From positions 1-11,972 of the forward strand of contig CAXDRX010000032.1 in the NCBI GenBank assembly GCA_963991985.1: a stretch of DNA of 11,972 nucleotides, given 5' to 3'. Positions 1-6,812 of the stretch are shown here, piece after piece. Position numbers and translations under genes: made by a program. Under the pieces are notes generated by a model. The model saw only the letters and a list, made by a program, of their open reading frames with translations. It was not told the origin of the DNA and did no database searches. This DNA is from MED-G17 sp963991985 (lineage in GTDB: Bacteria; Bacteroidota; Bacteroidia; NS11-12g; UBA9320). The first letter of the stretch is position 1; the number at the start of each line of letters is the position of its first letter.

Positions 1-531
1 GCGCTCGCCCTCCAAAAAGACAACAAAACATCCGAAATGATTTTAAAACTATCAGAAATGCTTCGTTATCTTTTGTACAGCGGAAATGAAGAAAGGGTGA
101 AGCTTGAAGACGAAATTGACTACATACAAAACTATTTGGCTTTTGAAAAACTACGTTTTGGAGATCGACTAGAAGTGATTTTTTCGGCAATCGGGGATAT
201 CCAAAATAAGAAAATTGCACCAATGCTTTTTTTACCTTTTTTCGAAAATGCTTTTAAGCACGGCGTAAACAAGCAAACCGAGACAAGTTCGGTAAAAGGG
301 AAAATAGAAGTGGCGAATGATAAGCTAAATTTTAAGCTTGAGAACAATGCTTTTGACATTTACAAGCCAGATACAAATCTAAGCGGAGGAATTGGCTTAG
401 AAAATATTCAAAAACGTTTGAGATTACTGTATCCCAAAAGCTCTATTTTAGAAATTGAAAATAAAAAAAATAAATTTATCGTAGAATTTAGTGTTAACCT
501 CAATGAAAATCAATTGCCTAGCCGTAGATGA
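1..531 (+). CDS. LytS/YehU-type sensor histidine kinase, C-terminal part (5' truncated by window edge)
   Basis: This is the C-terminal 176 residues of a membrane-type sensor kinase of the His_kinase (PF06580) plus HATPase_c architecture. The frame is open from base 1, and the first visible residues (ALALQKDNKTSEMILKLSEM) fit the segment just after the phospho-acceptor histidine in this family, followed by the typical LSEMLRYLLY. The phospho-histidine itself and any sensor or membrane part lie upstream of the window. The ATP-binding domain shows an N-box (ENAFKHG, visible residues about 82-88) and a G-box (GGIGLENIQKRL, from about residue 129). The family autophosphorylates and passes the phosphate to a LytTR response regulator, which is the next gene. 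The stop codon lies 29 bases inside that regulator gene, so the two are translationally linked. The signal sensed cannot be inferred. An ATG at 37 is internal to the domain, not the true start. Confidence 0.93.
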   Translation, partial: ALALQKDNKTSEMILKLSEMLRYLLYSGNEERVKLEDEIDYIQNYLAFEKLRFGDRLEVIFSAIGDIQNKKIAPMLFLPFFENAFKHGVNKQTETSSVKGKIEVANDKLNFKLENNAFDIYKPDTNLSGGIGLENIQKRLRLLYPKSSILEIENKKNKFIVEFSVNLNENQLPSRR

Positions 532-1219
532 TGAACCGTTGGCTTTGGATGTTGTCCAATCTTTTGCCAAAAACAATCTACATATCGAAAAGTTATGGAC
601 TGCATCGAATGCCATTTCAGCATCAGAAATGCTAAGAAAACACCAAATTGATTTAATATTTCTTGATATCCAAATGCCACAAATTTCGGGTTTGGACTTT
701 GTGCGAAAATTAGAAAACCCACCGCTCATTATCTTTACTACGGCATTTAGTGATTACGCAGTTGAAGGCTTTGAGGTAGATGCTATGGATTATTTGCTGA
801 AACCCTTTTCCGTGGAACGTTTTGAAAAGGCGGTAATCAAAGCAATAAATGCTAAAAAAATACCCCAAAAAGAAAAAGTTGGATTGGTTTCCAATGATTT
901 TATTTTCATCAAGGCAAATCATCAGCAGAACAAAGTTTATTATAAAGATATAAAGTATGTCGAAGCCTATGCGGACTATGTGAAAATATTTACCATTGAC
1001 CGGCGTTTTGTTACGCTTCAAACCATGAAAAATATGGAGAAAACTCTGCCCCAACAAATGTTTGTGAGAGTTCATAGGTCTTTTATTGTTGGATTAAATC
1101 ATATACAATCTTTTACCCTTTCATCGGTTCAAATAGGGGAACAAAAAATATCGATTGGAAAAAACTACAAAGACGCATTTCAAAAAGCCGTACAACAAAA
1201 TAAATTTCTGCCCAAATGA
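503..1219 (+). CDS. LytTR-family (LytR/AlgR-type) response regulator
   Basis: A 238-residue two-component response regulator. Residues 1-115 form a receiver domain: acidic pair D9-D10 (AVDDEP), phospho-acceptor D55 (LIFLDIQMP), the switch threonine in FTTAF (about T80) and conserved K100 (DYLLKPF). After a short linker, residues about 130-235 form a LytTR DNA-binding domain, recognisable from IKYVEAYADYVKIFT and the FVRVHRSFIVGL motif. Phosphorylation by the upstream kinase would be expected to control binding to promoter direct repeats. The ATG at 503 is chosen because receiver domains start with a short strand directly before the DD pair. A GTG at 491 would add only four residues. The start lies within the kinase gene, and the stop overlaps the mazG start as ATGA, which points to one transcript. 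Target genes are not identifiable here. Confidence 0.95.
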   Translation: MKINCLAVDDEPLALDVVQSFAKNNLHIEKLWTASNAISASEMLRKHQIDLIFLDIQMPQISGLDFVRKLENPPLIIFTTAFSDYAVEGFEVDAMDYLLKPFSVERFEKAVIKAINAKKIPQKEKVGLVSNDFIFIKANHQQNKVYYKDIKYVEAYADYVKIFTIDRRFVTLQTMKNMEKTLPQQMFVRVHRSFIVGLNHIQSFTLSSVQIGEQKISIGKNYKDAFQKAVQQNKFLPK

Positions 1220-1977
1220 CGAATCCAAAACAAACTGCTTTTCAACGACTACTTGATATTATGGATGATTTGCGAGAGAAATGTCCTTGGGATCAAAAAC
1301 AAAGTATCCAATCCTTGAGGCATTTAACGATTGAAGAAACTTATGAGTTGTCAGAGGCAATCGTAAATGAGGACTTTGAAGAAATAAAAAAAGAGCTTGG
1401 GGATTTGTTTCTACATTTGGTTTTTTACAGCAAAATTGCTTCGGAAAAGGACAAATTTGATGTGGAAGAGGTACTCAACCAAGTATGTGAAAAACTAATT
1501 CGACGGCACCCGCACATTTATGGAAATACAAAGGTAGAAAATGCAGAAGAAGTAAAACAAAATTGGGAACAGATAAAGTTGAGAGAAGGAAACAAAAGTG
1601 TTTTGGGTGGAGTACCAAAAGTATTGCCCAATTTGGTCAAAGCACTCAGAATGCAGGACAAGGCAGCCCAAGTAGGTTTTGATTGGACCAGTAAGCAAGA
1701 GGTTTGGGGAAAATATGAAGAAGAACTTCTCGAATTTACCCAAAGTCAAACCGATAAAGAGAAGGAGGAGGAGTTTGGAGATTTGCTGTTTAGCTTGATA
1801 AATGTGGCCCGATGGGAGGGGGTCAATCCAGACGACGCCTTAGAAAAAGCCAATAAAAAGTTCAGAAAACGCTTTGAACATTTAGAGAAAATGGCAAAAA
1901 AAGAAGAGAAAATTCTAAGCGATTTGACGCTATCAGAAATGAATAATTATTGGGAACAAGCCAAAAAAGAAAATTAA
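1216..1977 (+). CDS. mazG: Nucleoside triphosphate pyrophosphohydrolase MazG
   Basis: A 253-residue protein with two MazG domains, close in length to E. coli MazG. The family hydrolyses nucleoside triphosphates to monophosphate and pyrophosphate in the cytoplasm, cleansing non-canonical NTPs or modulating nucleotide pools. The N-terminal domain carries the family signature REKCPWDQKQ followed by metal-binding acidic residues E40, E41, E44, E60 and D63 (EETYE and ELGD), then RRHPHIYG at about 96-103. The C-terminal domain repeats the ExxE/ExxD pattern with E170, E173, E186 and D189 (EELLEF and EFGDLLF), so both halves look intact. The start overlaps the response regulator stop by 4 bases (ATGA), suggesting translational coupling. 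The 3' end shares a TTAA tetranucleotide with the convergent nucleoside transporter. No mazE or mazF toxin-antitoxin genes are adjacent. Confidence 0.96.
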   Translation: MTNPKQTAFQRLLDIMDDLREKCPWDQKQSIQSLRHLTIEETYELSEAIVNEDFEEIKKELGDLFLHLVFYSKIASEKDKFDVEEVLNQVCEKLIRRHPHIYGNTKVENAEEVKQNWEQIKLREGNKSVLGGVPKVLPNLVKALRMQDKAAQVGFDWTSKQEVWGKYEEELLEFTQSQTDKEKEEEFGDLLFSLINVARWEGVNPDDALEKANKKFRKRFEHLEKMAKKEEKILSDLTLSEMNNYWEQAKKEN

Positions 1978-3302
1978 AAAAACATGCCTGCAACTGCTGC
2001 TGTCATTAGACAAGCAAATGTACCTCCGATAAGTGCGTAAATTGCCATTTGAGACAAAATGGTTTTTTTGTTTGGTGCAATGGAGCTGATGCCTCCAATT
2101 TGGATGCCAATGGATGCAATATTACTAAAACCGCTCAAAGCGTAAGTCAAAATAATAATGCTCTTTTCACTTGAAAATAATCTCTGGTTTTTAAATTCAC
2201 TCAAATGCATGTAGGCGAAAAACTCGTTGAAAACTGTTTTTTCTCCAATCAGCTGCCCAGCCAAAAAAATATCTTCCATCGGAACCCCAATCACCAAGGC
2301 AAAGGGAGCAAATAAAATTCCGAGAAAATATTGTAAGGACAGTTTTTCTTGACCAAAATTGTTGTTTTTGGCAACCATGGAATTGATGTCTCCAAAATTT
2401 CCAAGCAAAGCAAAGAAATAGTTCAACATGGCTACAAAGGCAGTAAAAACCAAAAGCATTGCTCCTACATTTACTGCTAATTTCACCCCTTCGGTAGTTC
2501 CATTGGTGATGGCTTCTAAAATGTTTTTACCAATTTTATTTTTTGAAATTGTTAAATCGGTGTTGATTTTGTCTGTCTCGGGAATCAAAATTTTGGCGAT
2601 AAGCAAGGCTGCTGGAGCACTCATGATACTAGCTGATAATAGGTGGGTGGCAAACAACAATTGTTCGGTTTGGCTTGCTCCACCCAAAAATTGAATGTAG
2701 GCCGCCAATACCCCTCCGGCAATGGTGGCCATTCCACCTGTCATCAAAGCATTGATCTCAGATTTTGTCATCCGTGGAATGTAGGGTTTTACCAGAAGCG
2801 GAGCTTCAGTCTGACCCAAAAAAATATTACCTGCGGCTGCCAAACTTTCAGAACCACTCAGTCGCATTACTTTCATCATCACCCAAGCAATTCCCTTAAC
2901 TACCTTCTGTAAAATACCCAAATAATACAACAAAGAGGTTAATGCTGAGAAGAAAACAATGGTTGGAAGCACTTTAAATGCAAAGATATAGCCTACCTGT
3001 GCTATTTCTCCTGTTGCACTATTTCCTACATTAACCAAATCTGGCCATGCTCCAAATACAAAATCCGCCCCCTCAAAAGTAAATGACAATAGGATTGTAA
3101 ACCCCTTGGCAACGGCTTCAAAAACATCTTTAACGAGTGAAACTTTAAAAATCAAGAGAGCAAAAACAATTTGGAGAATTACCCCAGAAAGTACCAAACG
3201 CCAATTTACCTTCTTTCTATTCTTACTTAATAGGAAGCAAATGCCCAATAATATGAATATACCCAAAAGCCCTCGGGCAATAGAAAAAATCGAAAAGAGC
3301 AC
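1974..3302 (-). CDS. nupC: Concentrative nucleoside transporter (CNT/NupC family)
   Basis: A 442-residue, very hydrophobic inner-membrane protein of the CNT family, which imports nucleosides with Na+ or H+. The N-terminal section (helices about residues 5-25 and 35-55) is followed by the core with the family motif GQTEAPLLVKPYIP (residues 163-176). Q164-T165-E166 correspond to the nucleoside-binding QTE of the Vibrio cholerae transporter. A second binding motif is E343 in GVPMED, and the third is SGFSNIASIGIQIGG with N394 and S397. All key binding residues are therefore present. The start is a GTG at 3302. No in-frame ATG lies between it and the upstream stop at 3336-3338, and the sequence after it (SIARGLLGIFILLGICFLLS) matches how family members begin. 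It is divergent from icmF and convergent with mazG. Purine or pyrimidine preference cannot be read from the sequence. Confidence 0.94.
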   Translation of the reverse strand: MLFSIFSIARGLLGIFILLGICFLLSKNRKKVNWRLVLSGVILQIVFALLIFKVSLVKDVFEAVAKGFTILLSFTFEGADFVFGAWPDLVNVGNSATGEIAQVGYIFAFKVLPTIVFFSALTSLLYYLGILQKVVKGIAWVMMKVMRLSGSESLAAAGNIFLGQTEAPLLVKPYIPRMTKSEINALMTGGMATIAGGVLAAYIQFLGGASQTEQLLFATHLLSASIMSAPAALLIAKILIPETDKINTDLTISKNKIGKNILEAITNGTTEGVKLAVNVGAMLLVFTAFVAMLNYFFALLGNFGDINSMVAKNNNFGQEKLSLQYFLGILFAPFALVIGVPMEDIFLAGQLIGEKTVFNEFFAYMHLSEFKNQRLFSSEKSIIILTYALSGFSNIASIGIQIGGISSIAPNKKTILSQMAIYALIGGTFACLMTAAVAGMFF

Positions 3303-3379
3303 AATGCAAAATAAAGGAAAGCCAAAGACTTTAATTCAATCCATGGTAAAACCTATTGTAATCATTCTAATTTACCCTT

Positions 3380-3414
3380 CTTTGTTTATGAGCAAAGTCA
3401 TTAAATTATCTTTG
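3380..3414 (+). promoter_or_regulatory. Candidate Bacteroidetes-type promoter of icmF
   Basis: TTTG at 3381-3384 and a perfect TAnnTTTG match (tatctttg) at 3407-3414 are separated by 22 bases, within the 17-23 range described for flavobacterial promoters. Transcription would start around 3420-3422, only about 7-9 bases before the icmF start codon. A short inverted repeat (CTTTG at 3380-3384, CAAAG at 3393-3397) overlaps the upstream element and could be an operator, but five-base arms are weak evidence. Confidence 0.55.
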
Positions 3415-3428
3415 AAAATCTTTTTGTG

Positions 3429-6400
3429 ATGGCGACAAACGATGTTTATCAACCCAAGAATAAAATGAGGATTGTTACGGCTGCCTCATTATTTGACGGT
3501 CATGACGCGGCCATCAACGTAATGAGAAGGATCATTCAATCAACGGGTTGCGAAGTCATACATCTTGGACATGATAGAAGTGCAGAAGAAGTTGTGAATA
3601 CTGCCATTCAGGAGGATGCAAATGCCATTGCCATGACAAGCTATCAAGGCGGTCATATGGAATATTTTAAATACATGAAAGACCTTCTCTTAGAAAAAGG
3701 GGCTGATAATATTAAAATTTTTGGCGGAGGAGGAGGGACCATTCTACCACAAGAAATTGCAGAATTACAAGCCTACGGCATCGAACGTATCTATCATCCA
3801 GACGATGGACGAAAGATGGGACTACAAGGGATGATCAATGATTTGGTAAGGAAATCTGACTTTCCTTTGGGACAAAATCTGAACGGTGAATTGGAAACAT
3901 TCAAACTTAAAAACCATCGTTCCTTGGGGAGGCTGATTTCGGCAGTTGAAAATTTCCCCGAAGATTACCAAAATCAACTGGATGAAATAAAGAAGGAAGC
4001 AAAAAAAACCAATATTCCAATTTTGGGAATTACCGGCACTGGCGGCGCAGGTAAAAGTAGCCTGATTGATGAATTGGTCATAAGGTTTTTAGAAAATTTC
4101 CCAAAAAAAACCCTTGCAATTGTATCGGTAGACCCTTCCAAAAGAAAAACAGGTGGAGCCCTGCTGGGCGACAGAATTCGAATGAATGGGATCAAAAATG
4201 ATCGTGTTTATATGCGTTCTTTGGCCACTCGGCAGGCCAATCTAGCGCTCTCAAAACACATTGACACAGCACTCGACATTCTTAAAGTAGCCCAATATGA
4301 TTTTATTATTTTGGAAACCTCGGGCATTGGACAAAGTGATACGGAGATAACAGACCATAGCGATGCGAGTTTGTATGTTATGACACCAGAATACGGGGCA
4401 GCTTCACAACTGGAAAAAATCGATATGCTCGATTACGCAGACATTGTTGCAATCAATAAGTTTGATAAGAGAGGTGCCCAAGATGCATTAAAAGATGTTA
4501 AGAAACAATATCAGAGAAACAAAAAGCGCTTTGATCAGGACTTCAACCAAATGCCGGTCTTTGGAACAGTTGCTAGTCAGTTCAATGATCCAGGTGTCAA
4601 CCAACTATTTGATAAAATCTTTCAGCTAATCAATACAAAGTGCAACCAATCTTTTGAGACCAATCCTTTATTTGAGGAATCTCTCAACGAAAAACAATTC
4701 ATTATTCCCCCCAAACGATCACGTTACCTGAGTGAAATATCTGACACCAACCGGTCTTACAAAAAATGGTCAAAAGAGCAAAGTGAAATTGCGCAAAAAT
4801 TATATGCTTTACAAAAGAGCATAGAAACTATAGAAGAAACACCCGAAAATAAAAACAAGGAGGTTCTCGAGACCCTAAAAAAGACATTTGAAACCAACAA
4901 ACAGGGGCTTGATGCCGAATGCTGGGAAAGTATTGAACAATGGAATAATGAGTTCAAGCGTTACAAATCCGATGTCTATTCCTACCCTGTACGAGACAAA
5001 GATATTCAGGTAAAAACCCATACAAACTCACTTTCTCACCAAAAGATTCCAAAAGTAAGCTTGCCGAAATACAAGGCTTGGGGAGATTTGCTCTATTGGC
5101 AGTTGAATGAAAATGTTCCTGGAAAATTTCCTTTTACGGCAGGAATTTATCCTTTCAAGCGACAAGGAGAAGATCCTACGAGAATGTTTGCTGGAGAAGG
5201 GGGTCCCGAAAGAACCAATCGAAGATTTCACTATTTAAGTACCGGCATGCCTGCCAAACGATTGAGCACGGCCTTTGATTCTGTAACGCTATATGGCAAC
5301 GACCCCGACTACAGGCCAGATATTTACGGTAAAATTGGTAATGCTGGGGTAAGTATTTGTTGTTTAGATGATGCCAAAAAGCTATACTCAGGCTTTGACT
5401 TATCCGAAGCGTTCTGCTCTGTCTCTATGACCATCAATGGGCCTGCTCCTATGTTGCTGGCTTTTTTTATGAATGCTGCGATAGATCAACAATGTGAGCG
5501 GTACATTAAAAACAATGGCTTGGTGAAAGAAATCAATGAAAAAATCAAATCATTTTTTAAGTCCAAAGGAACCACTCAGCCAAAATATCATGGAGAACTT
5601 CCAAAAGGAAATGATGGATTAGGACTTATGCTTTTGGGTTTGACCGGAGAAGATGTTTTGCCTCCAGAGGTTTACCAAAAGATAAAATTAAAAACGCTTC
5701 AATCAGTGCGTGGAACTGTTCAAGCTGATATTTTAAAAGAAGACCAAGCTCAAAATACGTGTATTTTTTCTACAGAATTTGCACTGAAAATGATGGGGGA
5801 TGTTCAAGAATATTTCATAGCCAAAAAGGTTAGGAATTTTTACTCAGTTTCGATATCGGGTTATCATATTGCAGAAGCGGGAGCCAACCCAATCACCCAA
5901 CTTGCTTTCACACTCGCCAATGGGTTTACTTATGTAGAGTATTATTTGAGTCGAGGAATGGATATCAATAAATTTGGACCCAATCTTAGCTTTTTCTTCA
6001 GCAATGGAATTGACCCCGAATATGCAGTCATTGGTAGAGTAGCTCGAAGAATTTGGTCCAAGGCGATGAAACTAAAATATGGTGCAAACAAAAGAAGTCA
6101 AATGTTGAAATACCATATTCAAACCAGTGGAAGGAGTTTACACGCCCAAGAAATTGATTTCAACGATATCCGAACAACCTTGCAAGCTTTGTATGCTATC
6201 TATGACAATTGCAATTCACTTCACACCAATGCATATGACGAAGCCATTACTACTCCAACCGAAGAAAGTGTTCGTAGAGCAGTAGCCATACAGCTAATTA
6301 TCAACAAGGAGCTTGGTTTGACAAAAAATGAAAACCCACTGCAAGGCTCATTCATCATTGAAGAACTAACTGATTTGGTTGAAGAGGCAGTATTGCTAGA

Positions 6401-6809
6401 ATTCGATAAAATTACCGAAAGAGGTGGTGTGCTGGGAGCAATGGAAACCATGTATCAAAGAAGTCAGATTCAAGAAGAAAGTCTTTATTATGAAACACTC
6501 AAACACACAGGTGATTATCCAATTGTTGGGGTAAATACATTTTTGAATAGCAAAGGGAGTCCTACCATTTTGCCCAATGAAGTAATTAGAGCCAAAAAAG
6601 ACGAAAAAGAACGCCAAATTGAAAAGGTAAACCACATGGAAATTCTGCACAAAGAAAAATCTAAAAAGGCTCTTAAAGAACTTCAGAAAGTAGCCTTGAG
6701 CAATAAAAATATTTTTGAAAGTCTTATGGAGGTAAGCAAGGTTTGCACTTTGGGACAAATTACCAAAGCCTTGTTTAGTGTCGGAGGTCAATACCGAAGA
6801 AATATGTAA
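3429..6809 (+). CDS. icmF: Fused isobutyryl-CoA mutase (B12-binding + MeaB-like GTPase + mutase barrel)
   Basis: A 1126-residue fusion enzyme that interconverts isobutyryl-CoA and n-butyryl-CoA with adenosylcobalamin. Residues about 12-145 are the B12-binding domain: SLFDGHDAA, with H25 as the predicted cobalt ligand, and a glycine-rich loop at about 99-104. Residues about 195-400 are a MeaB/ArgK-type GTPase chaperone with P-loop GTGGAGKS (203-210), ETSG (296-299) and NKFD (343-346). After a charged linker (about 440-510), residues about 545-1050 form the acyl-CoA mutase barrel. It includes FAGEGGPERTN, SVSMTINGPAP, the catalytic-type histidine in SGYHIAEAGA (H813) and NSLHTNAYDEAI. By eye, F576 (IYPFKR) and Q775 (QAQNTCIF) align with the Icm specificity residues F80 and Q198 rather than MCM Y89 and R207, favouring butyryl substrates. 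The codon before the ATG is GTG (3426), an alternative start adding one residue. No Shine-Dalgarno is visible. Confidence 0.96.
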   Translation: MATNDVYQPKNKMRIVTAASLFDGHDAAINVMRRIIQSTGCEVIHLGHDRSAEEVVNTAIQEDANAIAMTSYQGGHMEYFKYMKDLLLEKGADNIKIFGGGGGTILPQEIAELQAYGIERIYHPDDGRKMGLQGMINDLVRKSDFPLGQNLNGELETFKLKNHRSLGRLISAVENFPEDYQNQLDEIKKEAKKTNIPILGITGTGGAGKSSLIDELVIRFLENFPKKTLAIVSVDPSKRKTGGALLGDRIRMNGIKNDRVYMRSLATRQANLALSKHIDTALDILKVAQYDFIILETSGIGQSDTEITDHSDASLYVMTPEYGAASQLEKIDMLDYADIVAINKFDKRGAQDALKDVKKQYQRNKKRFDQDFNQMPVFGTVASQFNDPGVNQLFDKIFQLINTKCNQSFETNPLFEESLNEKQFIIPPKRSRYLSEISDTNRSYKKWSKEQSEIAQKLYALQKSIETIEETPENKNKEVLETLKKTFETNKQGLDAECWESIEQWNNEFKRYKSDVYSYPVRDKDIQVKTHTNSLSHQKIPKVSLPKYKAWGDLLYWQLNENVPGKFPFTAGIYPFKRQGEDPTRMFAGEGGPERTNRRFHYLSTGMPAKRLSTAFDSVTLYGNDPDYRPDIYGKIGNAGVSICCLDDAKKLYSGFDLSEAFCSVSMTINGPAPMLLAFFMNAAIDQQCERYIKNNGLVKEINEKIKSFFKSKGTTQPKYHGELPKGNDGLGLMLLGLTGEDVLPPEVYQKIKLKTLQSVRGTVQADILKEDQAQNTCIFSTEFALKMMGDVQEYFIAKKVRNFYSVSISGYHIAEAGANPITQLAFTLANGFTYVEYYLSRGMDINKFGPNLSFFFSNGIDPEYAVIGRVARRIWSKAMKLKYGANKRSQMLKYHIQTSGRSLHAQEIDFNDIRTTLQALYAIYDNCNSLHTNAYDEAITTPTEESVRRAVAIQLIINKELGLTKNENPLQGSFIIEELTDLVEEAVLLEFDKITERGGVLGAMETMYQRSQIQEESLYYETLKHTGDYPIVGVNTFLNSKGSPTILPNEVIRAKKDEKERQIEKVNHMEILHKEKSKKALKELQKVALSNKNIFESLMEVSKVCTLGQITKALFSVGGQYRRNM

Positions 6810-6812
6810 AAA

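Noticed and set aside
710..1075. 121-residue minus-strand open frame opposite the response regulator
   Set aside because: It is antisense to a clearly conserved receiver and LytTR domain and has no recognisable domain.
1216..1977. MazEF toxin-antitoxin locus
   Set aside because: Only mazG, a housekeeping-type pyrophosphohydrolase, is present. No small mazE- or mazF-like genes lie on either side.
3303..3428. Cobalamin riboswitch upstream of icmF
   Set aside because: The gap is only about 126 bases, shows no B12-box-like conserved core that I could recognise, and the best promoter lies too close to the start codon to allow a structured leader.
3106..3429. 107-residue plus-strand open frame between the transporter start and icmF
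   Set aside because: Most of it is antisense to the N-terminal coding region of the nucleoside transporter. It is low in complexity, matches no family I know and overlaps the icmF start.
4750..4980. Insertion or frameshift in the charged linker of icmF
   Set aside because: The frame is continuous and a variable linker between the GTPase and mutase domains is normal for IcmF.
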